A stretch of 64,000 nucleotides of DNA, from the NCBI RefSeq assembly GCF_900188025.1, contig NZ_FZNO01000021.1, positions 41,370 to 105,369 of the forward strand, in the 5' to 3' direction. The number at the start of each line of letters is the position of its first letter. The stretch's first letter is position 1. This stretch comes from Blastococcus mobilis. Its GTDB lineage: Bacteria > Actinomycetota > Actinomycetes > Mycobacteriales > Geodermatophilaceae. Under the pieces are notes generated by a model, which had not been told where the DNA came from, did no database searches, and saw only the letters and a list, made by a program, of their open reading frames with translations. A program made the position numbers and the translations under genes. Shown piece by piece: positions 15,806-24,578 of this stretch.

Positions 15806-17143
15806 ATGGCACAGCACAGGTCGCTCGGCCGGCGCGCCGCACACGCCGGCGTCAGCACCGCCGTCGCGTTGTCGTCGTTCACGCTGTGGTCGGTGTCGCC
15901 GGCGCCCGCCAGGGCCGCCGAGGCGGCGAACGATCCCGCCTGCGTCGCAGAGAACGCGGTGCTCACGGTGGAGGAACAGCGCATCGGCCAGCCGCTGGTC
16001 CCGGGGGGCGAGTCGGCCGCTGCGCAGTTCCTCCGCGCGGCAGGTTTCGAGCAGGCGGTGGCGCAGTTCGGCGCGGACTTGTGTGCCGCGCAGAGCCTTG
16101 TCCAGGCCGAGGAGCTCGTCGCCCGCCATGGCGCGGCGCTGTGGGAGCTCGCCGTGGCCCGCGCCCAGGGCGAGCAGCAGATCGGCACGATCGACCGGTA
16201 CGACGACCGGCCGCTCTACTGGGCGCGGCTGCACATGACGCGCGCGGTGCGCCAGTGGGAGGCGCCGGTCGAGGTCAGCGTCGTCCAGCGCAACGCCCTC
16301 GTCCACATCCTCGACTACGCCTCACGCGGCGTCACCAGCATCGACTGGCCCGAGGAACCCGGCGGCGCCAAGCGCGTGATGATCAGCGGCTTCGACACCT
16401 ACAGCCTCGACGTGAGCCTGCGGAACTCCAACCCCTCCGGGGCCACCGCGCTGCAGCTCGACGGCCAGACGCTCGAGACCGACGCGGGCCCGGTCGTCGT
16501 GCAGGCCGTCGTGCTCCCCGTCAACTGGACCGACTTCGACGAGGGCATCGTCGAGGACGCGTTCGGTCAGGTGCTCCGCACCGGGGAGAACCGCGCCGAC
16601 CTGATCATGACCATCAGCCAGACGGGGCGCGGCAGGATGGACATCGAGCAGTGGGCCGCCAACGCCCGCGGCGGCTTCCCCGACAACAACCGCAACATGC
16701 TCTTCGGCCCGATCTCCCGACCGTCGCACTGGCCGCAGCCGTTCGACTCACCGCAGTGGATCGAGACGACGTTGCCCTACGAGGCGATGATCGCGGCCGG
16801 GACGGGCCCCTGGCCGGTCACGCTCAACGACGGGATCTGTGAGTGGCCTGCGGGCACCTTCCCCGCTCCTTCGGCGGTGCGTTGCCAGGACGACCCCTCG
16901 GAGGGCTCCACCGCGGCGTCCGGCCCGGGCGGGAACTACCTCTCCAACGAGAGCATGTACCGCTCGAACCGGCTGCGGATCGGTCTCCAGGCGTGGGACG
17001 TCCCTGGTGGGCACCTGCACATCTCGGCCCTCCAGTACCCCGAGGACCTCGCCGTGCTCACCAGTCCAGAGTTCGAAGCCGACCGCAAGGCCGTCGTCGA
17101 CCAGACCATCGCGCTGGTGACAGCGGCGGGCGCCGCCGTCTGA
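15806..17143 (+). CDS. Secreted pyroglutamyl-peptidase-like (C15) protein lacking the catalytic Cys
   Basis: 445 residues; ATG 15806 follows GGAGG by five bases. A signal peptide ends near ARAAEA. After an N-terminal helical region of about 150 residues comes a C15-like domain: RVMISGFDTYSLD (family start, GFxPF-like), MDIEQWAANAR with the active-site Glu (about 281), then SGPGGNYLSNESMY, which aligns with the AGxYVCN active-site motif but has Ser380 in place of Cys. The His of HLHISALQYPED (about 405) matches the third catalytic position. Family membership is by motif; activity as a cysteine peptidase is unlikely with Ser there. Confidence 0.7.
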   Translation: MAQHRSLGRRAAHAGVSTAVALSSFTLWSVSPAPARAAEAANDPACVAENAVLTVEEQRIGQPLVPGGESAAAQFLRAAGFEQAVAQFGADLCAAQSLVQAEELVARHGAALWELAVARAQGEQQIGTIDRYDDRPLYWARLHMTRAVRQWEAPVEVSVVQRNALVHILDYASRGVTSIDWPEEPGGAKRVMISGFDTYSLDVSLRNSNPSGATALQLDGQTLETDAGPVVVQAVVLPVNWTDFDEGIVEDAFGQVLRTGENRADLIMTISQTGRGRMDIEQWAANARGGFPDNNRNMLFGPISRPSHWPQPFDSPQWIETTLPYEAMIAAGTGPWPVTLNDGICEWPAGTFPAPSAVRCQDDPSEGSTAASGPGGNYLSNESMYRSNRLRIGLQAWDVPGGHLHISALQYPEDLAVLTSPEFEADRKAVVDQTIALVTAAGAAV

Positions 17144-17238
17144 GCGAGGGCCCGACGGAGAACAGGCACCGCAGAGACCACCGCACCGCGAGGGCAGGGG
17201 CCCGGTCCCGACGAGCGTGATCCACGCGCCACCGGGTT

Positions 17239-17817
17239 ATGGCCCCGGGCATGGCCGCTCACGATTCGCCCCCGACCACCTCGATCGTCGTCATGGGGGT
17301 GTCGGGCTCCGGCAAGTCGACGGTCGCCGCGGGCCTGGTCGAGCGGCTGGGGTGGGAGTTCGCCGAGGGCGACGACTTCCACCCGCCCGCCAACGTCGAG
17401 AAGATGCGCAGCGGCCGGCCCCTGGACGACGACGACCGCTGGCCGTGGCTGCGGATCCTCGCCGCCTGGATCGGTGAGCACGAGCGGGCGGGGACGCCGG
17501 TCGTCGTGACCTGCTCGGCGCTCAAGCGCAGCTACCGCGATCTGCTCCGCGACGGGCACCCGTCGGTGTGGTTCGCCCACGTGACCGCCGATGCCGAGCT
17601 GCTCCGGAAGCGGGTCGAGCAGCGGACCGGCCACTACATGCCCTCGTCCCTCCTGGAGAGCCAGCTCGCGACGCTGGAACCCCTGCAGCCCGACGAGCCG
17701 GGGGCGAGCATCTCCGGCGCGGGCGCGCCTGCAGACGTCGTCGCAGAGCTGCTCCGCGCCCTCGAGACGGATCGCGGCCCCGGGGGCCGCAGCCCGGCTG
17801 CCACCGTCCTGACCTGA
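17239..17817 (+). CDS. gntK: Gluconokinase
   Basis: 192 residues, small shikimate-kinase-like P-loop kinase that phosphorylates gluconate to 6-phosphogluconate for the pentose-phosphate pathway. Walker A is GVSGSGKST. GDDFHPPANVEKMRSGRPL is the gluconokinase substrate loop, followed by DDDDRWPWL, CSALKRSYRDLLR and GHYMPSSLLESQLATLEPL, all standard for the family. ATG at 17239 or 17251 could start it; neither has a strong ribosome site. It stands alone, 95 bases after the C15-like gene. Confidence 0.93.
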   Translation: MAPGMAAHDSPPTTSIVVMGVSGSGKSTVAAGLVERLGWEFAEGDDFHPPANVEKMRSGRPLDDDDRWPWLRILAAWIGEHERAGTPVVVTCSALKRSYRDLLRDGHPSVWFAHVTADAELLRKRVEQRTGHYMPSSLLESQLATLEPLQPDEPGASISGAGAPADVVAELLRALETDRGPGGRSPAATVLT

Positions 17818-17932
17818 GTCGGCTCGTCACCCGAACGGGGCCGGTGGGCGTCACGGGCGGTTGCTCCGGGCCCGCCTGGCAACCTGGTGAGGTCGGGCCC
17901 TCGTCGGGGCGTCGGGACAGTGGGGAGCCTGA

Positions 17933-19321
17933 GTGCACACGCGAGGTCGTCTGCTCGGCAACCGGTACGAGCTGCTCATGCCGATCGCGAGCGGCGGGAT
18001 GGGCCGGGTGTGGCGGGCCCGCGACACGCTGCTGGAACGGCCCGTCGCGGTGAAGGTGCTGCGCAGCGAGCTCACCGGGGACAGCACCTTCCGCGCCCGG
18101 TTCCGGGCCGAGGCCCAGCACACCGCGGCGCTGCACCACCCCAACATCGCCTCGGTCTTCGACTACGGCGAGCTCGAGGAGGACGGCGAGCAGCGCGCCT
18201 ACCTCGTGATGGAACTGGTGGAGGGCGAGACGCTGTCGACGCTGCTGGAACGGGAGGGGCGGCTCGACGCCGCGCGCACTCTCGGCATCCTGCGGCAGAT
18301 GTCCGGCGCGCTGGCCGCCGCGCACGCCGCCGGGGTGGTCCACCGGGACGTCAAGCCGGGCAACGTGCTGGTGGGAACCGACGGCGTCGTCAAGATCACC
18401 GATTTCGGCATCGCCTGGTCGGCGTCCAGCGTGCCGCTGACGGGGACCGGGCAGGTCGTCGGCACGGCGCACTACCTCGCACCCGAGCAGGCCGCCGGCA
18501 GCAAGGCCACGCCGGCCAGTGACGTCTACGCACTCGGGGTCGTGGCCTACGAGTGCCTGACCGGCCGGCGGGCCTTCGACGGCGAGAACTCCGTGCAGAT
18601 CGCGCTCAAGCAGATCCGTGAGGAGCCCGCGCCCCTGCCGCCCGACGTGCCGGCCGGGCTCCGCGCCGTGGTGGAACGGGCGATGCTCAAGGATCCGGCC
18701 GCCCGGTTCCCCGACGGTGCCGCGCTGCACGCGGCGCTGGACGGCGTCACCGACGTGAGCCCCGCCCCTCGGCCGGCCGGGCGGAACGGGACGGCCGTTC
18801 TTCCGCTACCGCTCGCGCCGGCCGCCACCCCGGGAGCGCCTGCCGCGGAGGGCGTCACCCGGCGACGGCGGCGCGTCCCCGTCCCGATGCTCCTCGGGGC
18901 GCTGGCCGCCCTCGTGGTGATCGCCGTCGTCGTCGCTCGGGCGCAGACCGGTGCGGGGACGACTCCCGCTGAGCCGGCGGTTTCCGAGGCGACGACGGCT
19001 CCGCCGGCTCCGACGACGCCGGCGACCGTGGCCCTCGTCGCGGCGGAGCTCCTCGGACGGCCCGTCGAGGAGGTCCACGCCGAGCTCCTGGCGCACGGCC
19101 TGCAGGTGCAGCTGGCGCCGGTGGAGACGGCGGACGTCGCGGCGGGTCAGGTGACGGCCGTGGCCCCCGAGGGGGAGCTGGCGCCCGGCGCGCTCGTCAC
19201 GGTCGCCCACGCCGTCGCGCCGCCACCCCCGCCCGCGGAGAATCCGAAGGGCGAGGGGGACGAGGAGAAGGACGAGAAGAAGGGGAACGGCCGCGGGAAC
19301 GACAAGAAGGACGACGACTGA
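17933..19321 (+). CDS. Membrane Ser/Thr protein kinase with PASTA-like extracellular domain
   Basis: 462 residues, GTG 17933 with GGGGAG upstream. The kinase domain is about 10-270: glycine loop IASGGMGRVWRA, VAVKVL lysine, HRDVKPGN catalytic loop, DFGIA metal loop, and GTAHYLAPEQA activation segment end. A basic stretch then a membrane helix (about 318-335) is followed by one PASTA-like repeat (LLGRPVEEVHAELLAHGLQV...). The tail is very charged, Glu/Lys/Gly/Asp-rich. It resembles PknA/PknB relatives but lies outside the cell-division cluster. It probably senses wall fragments; the substrate is unknown. Confidence 0.9.
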   Translation: MHTRGRLLGNRYELLMPIASGGMGRVWRARDTLLERPVAVKVLRSELTGDSTFRARFRAEAQHTAALHHPNIASVFDYGELEEDGEQRAYLVMELVEGETLSTLLEREGRLDAARTLGILRQMSGALAAAHAAGVVHRDVKPGNVLVGTDGVVKITDFGIAWSASSVPLTGTGQVVGTAHYLAPEQAAGSKATPASDVYALGVVAYECLTGRRAFDGENSVQIALKQIREEPAPLPPDVPAGLRAVVERAMLKDPAARFPDGAALHAALDGVTDVSPAPRPAGRNGTAVLPLPLAPAATPGAPAAEGVTRRRRRVPVPMLLGALAALVVIAVVVARAQTGAGTTPAEPAVSEATTAPPAPTTPATVALVAAELLGRPVEEVHAELLAHGLQVQLAPVETADVAAGQVTAVAPEGELAPGALVTVAHAVAPPPPPAENPKGEGDEEKDEKKGNGRGNDKKDDD

Positions 19322-19364
19322 GCTCCGTCCGGGCGACGTCCCCCGGGCGGACGAGCGAGGACGA

Positions 19365-19700
19365 TCAGTCGCCGTCGGCTCCCGCCGGGGGGACGACGGG
19401 GGAGTAGTCCGGGCCGTCGTCCCGGCTGTACTGCCGGCGTTCGAGACGGAGGGACGAGTTCCGGACGGTGGAGGCGTGGTCGGCGATCTCGGCGGTGCCA
19501 CCCGCCAGCCGCTTCTGCAGGACCAGCACGCTCGCCCGGTGGTCCTGGATCGTGCGCAGCAGCTCGTCGAAGCCCTGGTCGACGACGTACTTGGTGCGAT
19601 CGACCAGATGGATGACGGTGTCGGGATCGGTCTCCACCCGCTCGATGTGCACCGGATCGATGGAGAAGTGCTCGCCGTTGCGGCAGGTGACAGCGATCAT
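19365..19700 (-). CDS. FlbD-like small protein outside a flagellar cluster
   Basis: 111 residues. The first 60 (MIAVTCRNGEHFSIDPVHIE and DTVIHLVDRTKYVVDQGFDE) match the FlbD family, small proteins usually encoded within flagellar operons. The C-terminal 45 residues, with a possible short coiled segment, are extra compared with FlbD (about 60-70 residues). No other motility gene is in the window. It may be a remnant or a re-used copy from a flagellar locus elsewhere, or an actinobacterial branch with a different job. It converges on the kinase gene across 43 bases. Confidence 0.65.
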   Translation of the reverse strand: MIAVTCRNGEHFSIDPVHIERVETDPDTVIHLVDRTKYVVDQGFDELLRTIQDHRASVLVLQKRLAGGTAEIADHASTVRNSSLRLERRQYSRDDGPDYSPVVPPAGADGD

Positions 19701-19852
19701 GGGAGCGGTCCTTCCGCTCAGGCGGGGCAGCGGACCCCGTTGTCGCCGGTCACGGCTCTCTCCCCATCGGCTGGACGGACCGGCGGCTGAAGCCGAATGT
19801 CGGCCGTCTCACCCTCGGGGTGAAGGAGTATCCGCAGGCCGGGCGCTGCTGG

Positions 19853-21157
19853 TCAGAAGCCGAAGAGGAGGCCGAGCCCGCCGACGGTGAACAGGACCAT
19901 CACGATCACCAGGGGCAGCTGGTCGGACGCCCGCGCCCGCCGCGCGCAGAGCAGTGCCCGTTCGTGGGCCAGCGTCACGCCCACGACGTGGCCGGCCACC
20001 ACCGCGCCGACCTGGACGAGCGCGATGACGTCGGAGCTGACGGCCGCCAGGTCGACCCTGTTGTCGTAGGTGCCGAACAGGTCGACCCCGGCCACGCCGA
20101 ACGGGTTGCTGGCGAGGATCCAGGTCGTCTGCCCGTCGAGCATCAGCAGGCTGAAGTAGTGGGCCACCGTGTAGCCGAGTGCGATCGGGATGACCGTCGC
20201 CGCGTACCGCCGCGGCTGCACCCCCGCCTCCTGGCTCGCCAGCCGCCCCGACAGCCGGGTGCCGAGCACGTACAGGGCCGCCACCAGCGCGATCATCACC
20301 GTCAGCCCGAGGGTCCCGGACAGGATGTCGTTCGCCGAGCCCGGCCCGGTCTGCCAGAAGACGGTGCGCGACAGCCCGTCGAAGGCCGTCGACCCCAGCA
20401 GGACGACGACGACCGCTGCGAGCCCGGGCACCGCAGGAGCCGCCGTCGCGGTGGCCAGCGGGTTGCGCAGTACGAGACGCCCGTCGGCGCGCCGTCCCCA
20501 GGGGGACAGGCGGGCGATGAGCGTGGAGTAGACCTCGAAGCCGTCGCCGTGGGCGAACCACTGCTCCCCGAACCGGAGCGCCAGCGCCAGCTGCACGGCC
20601 GCGTAACCGATCAGGAAGACGGCGACCGTCGCCGGCTCCGCGCGGCCGGGGTGGACGAGTTCCAGCCAGAGGAAGACGACGAGGAACGCCGCGGCCGGCC
20701 ACAGCCCGACCGCCGGCAGCCGCCCGGCCCCTGGCGCGGACGGCACCAGCCGGCGCAGTCCGCGGTGCAGCAGCCGCAGCGGGTTCGCCGCCCGCCAGAC
20801 CGGGCCCAGCAGCAGGCTGGCCGGTACGAGGCCGACCCAGAAGGTCACGTACAGCACCCACGGTGCGAGGTTCCGCGACGGCTCCGCCGGACCGGCGACG
20901 GCCACCCCGGTCACCAGGACGGCGCCGGCCAGGGCCACCGCCTGGAGGGTGGTCGGGACGGCGCCGCTGTCGACGGCCCGCTGCAGGGCCTGGGGGAGCG
21001 GGCGCCCGGAGTCGGCGCCCCCGAGCCTCGGCGTCCGCCAGAACAGCAGGAGCACGGCGAAGCTGAGCAGGATCGCCGCGCCCGCGCCGTAGAGCGCCAG
21101 GCCGAGGGGGATCGGCAGGTCGGTCCGGGATCCGACCCCGTGCGCGAGGGCTTCCAC
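19853..21157 (-). CDS. Polytopic membrane protein, function unknown
   Basis: 434 residues, GTG start 10 bases after the preceding gene's stop. About ten hydrophobic segments are visible. Distinctive loops are WRAANPLRLLHRGLRRL and LGYTVAHYFSLLMLDGQTTW, the latter with a His inside a membrane helix, a possible metal or haem ligand. I do not recognise a named family. It is the last gene of a three-gene operon with a cupredoxin-like lipoprotein and a 614-residue membrane protein, divergent from a MerR regulator. The context suggests an integral membrane system handling a metal or redox cofactor. Confidence 0.7.
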   Translation of the reverse strand: MEALAHGVGSRTDLPIPLGLALYGAGAAILLSFAVLLLFWRTPRLGGADSGRPLPQALQRAVDSGAVPTTLQAVALAGAVLVTGVAVAGPAEPSRNLAPWVLYVTFWVGLVPASLLLGPVWRAANPLRLLHRGLRRLVPSAPGAGRLPAVGLWPAAAFLVVFLWLELVHPGRAEPATVAVFLIGYAAVQLALALRFGEQWFAHGDGFEVYSTLIARLSPWGRRADGRLVLRNPLATATAAPAVPGLAAVVVVLLGSTAFDGLSRTVFWQTGPGSANDILSGTLGLTVMIALVAALYVLGTRLSGRLASQEAGVQPRRYAATVIPIALGYTVAHYFSLLMLDGQTTWILASNPFGVAGVDLFGTYDNRVDLAAVSSDVIALVQVGAVVAGHVVGVTLAHERALLCARRARASDQLPLVIVMVLFTVGGLGLLFGF

Positions 21158-21167
21158 CCGGGAACGC

Positions 21168-21593
21168 TCAGCCGACCTGGAGCGAGAGCAGCACGGTGCC
21201 GGCGTCGTGCAGTTCCACCTCGAAGACCCCGGGGATGGTCGCCGTGAAGGCCAGCTCCGCCGGTTCGCCGGGGACCAGCTCGGCGGTGAGGTCGTAGCCG
21301 TGCACGTGCACCTCGTCGGCGACGTCGGAGGTGACGGCCAGCGTCACCTGCTGCCCGACAGGGACCGGGACCCGGCCGGTGTCCCCGCTGACCTGCCCAC
21401 CGGCCACGGTCACCTCGATCCGCTGTCCCGAGGTCGCCGGGGCGGCGGACGCCGGGGCCGTGCCGGCCGCCGAACTCGGCGTCGATGCCGTGCTCGGGGA
21501 GGCGGCGGAGTCGGTTCCCGCGCAGCCGGTCAGGGCGGCGGTGAGCGTCAGGCCGACGAGGGCAGCGGGGAGTCCGGCGGGACGAAGGGGCAC
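21168..21593 (-). CDS. Lipoprotein with small cupredoxin-like domain
   Basis: 141 residues. The signal peptide carries a lipobox (LTAALTGCAG). A Ser/Ala/Thr linker leads to a beta domain of about 90 residues with DEVHVHGYDLTAELVPG and GVFEVELHDAGTVLLSLQV. This arrangement (HxH then E/L-H near the end) is that of EfeO/cupredoxin_1-like domains. The usual Cys and Met copper ligands are not seen, so copper binding is uncertain. It lies between two large membrane-protein genes transcribed in the same direction, with gaps of 30 and 10 bases. Confidence 0.72.
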   Translation of the reverse strand: MPLRPAGLPAALVGLTLTAALTGCAGTDSAASPSTASTPSSAAGTAPASAAPATSGQRIEVTVAGGQVSGDTGRVPVPVGQQVTLAVTSDVADEVHVHGYDLTAELVPGEPAELAFTATIPGVFEVELHDAGTVLLSLQVG

Positions 21594-21623
21594 GGGCGGA
21601 TCTCCGGGGCGGGGGCGGGCGGG

Positions 21624-23468
21624 TCAGCGGTGGCCGAGCGCGCTCGTCACGCGCGCGGTGTCGTCGGCCGGCGGATCGGCAAGGGCGTCCGGGCAGGGCT
21701 CGCGGACGCCGGCCCGCCGGGAGTAGCGGCCCACGCCCCACGAGATGGTGGCGATGAGCGCGAGCGTGCAGAACAGGACGACGAGGTTGGACACCGCCCA
21801 GAGACCGCCACCGGCGTTCTTCAGCTCGCGCTGGAGGATCTCGATCTCCGGGATGGCCGCCCGGGTCATGCCGTCCTCGGCCGGGACCTCGTCCTCGCCC
21901 AGGGCCTCGTCGGCGGGCAGGTAGATCGGCATCGCGGTGAGGGTCCGGCCGTCGTGGATCCGCAGCAGCGTCTTCCAGGTGCCGTGCAGCGGCACCGGCT
22001 CCGTCGTCCGGTACGCGCCCTCGCCGGTCTGCTCGAGCGGGGTGACGACCAGGCCACCGCCCTGCCACGAGGTGATCTGCAGCCAGGCGGGGTCGTCGAC
22101 GAAGTCGGCCGGGTCGAGCTGCACCGTGATGTCGGCCGTCCGGGGGTCCTGCTGCACGTCCTCGATGCCGAAGGTGGCCTCGAGGTCGTCGGGAACGGTG
22201 GCCAGCAGGCCGTTGGTGACGGCGGCGGCCAGCACCACCAGCGAGCCGACCAGGACGGTCCGGGCGACGGCGGGGCGGGGGAGCCGGCGCCGCAGACCGG
22301 AGGCGAGCAGGGCGCCCAGCAGGCCGCCGACCACGCCGCCCACGATCGCCATGAGCGTGCCCTCGACGAGGATGTCGCTGCCCCACGAGAGGGTCTGGGT
22401 GAGCTGGGTCCAGCCGGCCTCCGTCGCGTGGCCGACCGTGCCGATCGCGACGCCGGCGACGGCGCCGAAGACCAGCGGACGGCGGGCGAGCGGCACCGAC
22501 AGGGCCAGGAGTTCGACGACGATCGCCGAGCCGAGGTACAGCGGGAAGGCCGGCAGGATCTCCCCGAGCGCGGGCCCGACGATCAGCGCGATCCCGCCCC
22601 GGATGACGAGGAAGAACGCCGCGGCGGCCAGCGCGCCGCCGCGGCCCATGAACAGCCGGGCGGCGACCAGGGTGATGCCTGCGGCGCCGGCGATCATGAG
22701 CGGCTCGAGGACCAGCCGGAACTGGGGGACGTCGAAGTCGTACTCGCCCTGGAAGACCGACATCCCGAGCAGCAGGCCGCCCGTCGCCGACGCCTGGCGC
22801 ACGAAGCGGGCGGTGCGACCGACCCTGCGGTCGCCGTCGTCGGTCGAGAGGCTCCCGTGGCCCTCCTGCTCGAGGAGGAGCAACCCGACGATGGACAGCC
22901 CGGCGCCACCGATGAGCATCAGGTGGGTGGGGCCCCACAGCGTCACGTCCTGGCCGAACATCCGGTGCCAGACGTCGTCCAGGGGGAACCCGAGCAGGGC
23001 GTAGAAGCCGGCGGCGGTCACGACGATGCCGCCGATCGGGACGTCCCAACCGCGCAGGAAGTGGACGGCGGCCGGTCCGGGCCGCTCGTCCAGCGGCATC
23101 GCGCAGGCCAGGACACCACCGGCGAAGAGCCCGAAGAGCCCGAACAGGATCAGGTAATGCGCCGGGTTGGCCAGTGGCCCCTCGTCCCGGCCGACGCCGA
23201 TGTGCAGGCTGATGTCCCACATCATCCCCAGCAACGCCACCATCAGGGAGAGCGTCGTCAGGACGGTGGGCAGGGCGACCCATGCCGGGGCGCCGGTGGC
23301 GTTGCCGAGGCGCGTGCCGATCCGGGTCAGGACGGTCGAGCGCCGTGTCCGGTGCAGGAACACCAGGCCGAGCAGCACCGCGGTCAGGCCCAGCCCGATC
23401 CCGGACGCCAGGACCACCTCACCGATCGCGGCGCCGCCCGCGGGACGTGTATCAGCTGCGAGCAGCAT
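21624..23468 (-). CDS. Large polytopic membrane protein with extracytoplasmic domain, unknown function
   Basis: 614 residues, ATG at 23468. About twelve hydrophobic segments fill residues 15-400. A non-hydrophobic segment (about 410-540, with DIRVQL-like ITVQLDPADFVDDPAWLQIT and LHGTWKTLLRIHDGRTLTAMP) then folds as a probable beta domain outside the membrane, followed by one final helix. His residues occur in or near helices (MWDISLHIGVGRDEG, WGPTHLMLIGGAGL). No family is recognised. It is the first gene of the operon and faces a MerR regulator. Confidence 0.72.
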   Translation of the reverse strand: MLLAADTRPAGGAAIGEVVLASGIGLGLTAVLLGLVFLHRTRRSTVLTRIGTRLGNATGAPAWVALPTVLTTLSLMVALLGMMWDISLHIGVGRDEGPLANPAHYLILFGLFGLFAGGVLACAMPLDERPGPAAVHFLRGWDVPIGGIVVTAAGFYALLGFPLDDVWHRMFGQDVTLWGPTHLMLIGGAGLSIVGLLLLEQEGHGSLSTDDGDRRVGRTARFVRQASATGGLLLGMSVFQGEYDFDVPQFRLVLEPLMIAGAAGITLVAARLFMGRGGALAAAAFFLVIRGGIALIVGPALGEILPAFPLYLGSAIVVELLALSVPLARRPLVFGAVAGVAIGTVGHATEAGWTQLTQTLSWGSDILVEGTLMAIVGGVVGGLLGALLASGLRRRLPRPAVARTVLVGSLVVLAAAVTNGLLATVPDDLEATFGIEDVQQDPRTADITVQLDPADFVDDPAWLQITSWQGGGLVVTPLEQTGEGAYRTTEPVPLHGTWKTLLRIHDGRTLTAMPIYLPADEALGEDEVPAEDGMTRAAIPEIEILQRELKNAGGGLWAVSNLVVLFCTLALIATISWGVGRYSRRAGVREPCPDALADPPADDTARVTSALGHR

Positions 23469-23513
23469 GGAAACCCCTGAGAGCCATGTCGGCTATGGAA
23501 CACCGACCACCGT

Positions 23514-23532
23514 TACATCAGCAACTGATACA
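23514..23532. promoter_or_regulatory. Palindromic operator candidate between membrane operon and MerR gene
   Basis: ATCAG-CAA-CTGAT forms a perfect inverted repeat at 23517-23529, extended imperfectly by TAC/ACA on the sides. The half-site TGTATCAG occurs once more at 23448-23455, inside the first codons of the leftward gene. MerR proteins bind such dyads in the spacer of promoters they control. Its place in the 109-base divergent gap makes control by the adjacent MerR protein the simplest reading. Confidence 0.5.
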
Positions 23533-23577
23533 TAAACGACGGCGCTACCGTGGGGGTCACGATGAGAGGAGGTGTCC

Positions 23578-24348
23578 GTGGTCACGCCCGAGAAGCCCCT
23601 GAGCGACGGCGAGGACGTCGACGGTGAACTGACGGTCGACCAGCTGGCCGCGCGCGTCGGGGTCACGGTCCGCAACCTGCGCGCCTACTCCGCCCGCGGG
23701 CTGCTGCCCCCGCCCCGCATGGTGGGCCGCACCGGCTACTACGGACGCGAGCACGTCGCCCGGCTGCTGCTCGTCCGCGAGATGCTCGCCGAGGGCTACT
23801 CGCTGGCGATGATCGAGCGGACGCTGGCCTCCGCGCCCGCCAACGCCAGCAGCACCACCCTTGCGCTGCACCGCGCGCTCCTGGCCCCGTGGTTGCCACC
23901 GGAGCCGGAGACCATGACCGGCGCCGAGATCGCCGCCCGCGCCGGCGTGCCGGAGGACTCGTCGCTCGTCGACCGGCTGCCGGAGCTGGGCCTGGTGGAA
24001 CGGCTCGGCGACGGCGTCCTGCGCGTCCTGGACCCGGCCCTGCTGGCCGCGGGGCTGCAGGTGGTTCGGCTGGGGATCCCGCCCGACTCCCTGATCGACG
24101 CCCAGACCCGGGTGAACGAGCACGTCCGCGAGATCGCGCAGACCTACGTGCAGATGTTCGTGCGGACCGGCTGGCAGGCGTTCGTGGACGCCGGCGCTCC
24201 GCGCGACCAGCTGGACACCATGCGCGACACGGTGGCCCGGCTGCAGCCGGCGGCGGCGCAGGCGGTCCTCGCGGCCTTCCGCACGGAGATGGCCGCCGCG
24301 GTGGGAGCGGCCCTCGAGACGGCGCTCAGTCGGCTCGAGGAGGAGTAG
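23578..24348 (+). CDS. MerR-family transcriptional regulator
   Basis: 256 residues. A GTG at 23578 follows AGGAGG with five bases between; an earlier GTG at 23572 overlaps the ribosome site and is rejected. The winged helix is at the N-terminus (LTVDQLAARVGVTVRNLRAYSARGLLP, TGYYGREHVARLLLVREMLAEGYSLAMI). The C-terminal about 160 residues are helical with no Cys, so it is not a thiol-metal sensor of the CueR/SoxR type. It probably senses a small molecule. Divergent from the three-gene membrane operon. Confidence 0.88.
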   Translation: MVTPEKPLSDGEDVDGELTVDQLAARVGVTVRNLRAYSARGLLPPPRMVGRTGYYGREHVARLLLVREMLAEGYSLAMIERTLASAPANASSTTLALHRALLAPWLPPEPETMTGAEIAARAGVPEDSSLVDRLPELGLVERLGDGVLRVLDPALLAAGLQVVRLGIPPDSLIDAQTRVNEHVREIAQTYVQMFVRTGWQAFVDAGAPRDQLDTMRDTVARLQPAAAQAVLAAFRTEMAAAVGAALETALSRLEEE

Positions 24349-24532
24349 GGATCTCCTCGCGCCGCATCCCTCGCCGGTCGGCCTCGGCGGCCTCCTCGCG
24401 CGCGCTGAGTCTGCGGTCGCGGACGACGGCGCCGACGACGAGCGCGAGCAGGATCGCGGCGGGCACGAAGAAGCCGACGGTGCCGATGATGCTCAGCCCG
24501 TCGGTCGCCAGCAGGTCCACGGCACCGGTCAC
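24326..24532 (-). CDS. Small single-pass membrane protein, unknown
   Basis: 68 residues from GTG 24532 (a TTG 12 codons earlier is also possible). One membrane helix, SIIGTVGFFVPAAILLALVVGAVV, is followed by a charged tail with many Arg/Glu (RLSAREEAAEADRRGMRREE). It overlaps the 3' end of the MerR gene on the other strand by 23 bases. Nothing identifies a function. The charged-tail, one-helix design is common among small actinobacterial membrane proteins. Confidence 0.5.
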   Translation of the reverse strand: MTGAVDLLATDGLSIIGTVGFFVPAAILLALVVGAVVRDRRLSAREEAAEADRRGMRREEIPTPPRAD

Positions 24533-24541
24533 CCCCGCATG

Positions 24542-24567
24542 TGACACCGTTCGCTGACACGGTGTCA
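24542..24567. terminator. Hairpin after the siderophore-interacting protein gene
   Basis: A perfect 9-base inverted repeat (TGACACCGT / ACGGTGTCA) with an 8-base loop lies 12 bases past the stop of the leftward SIP gene. Inside it is the shorter palindrome TGACAC-G-GTGTCA. No T-run follows, which is usual in high-GC actinobacteria. It could end transcription or serve as an operator for the small gene to its left. Confidence 0.45.
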
Positions 24568-24578
24568 AACGGAAGGCG

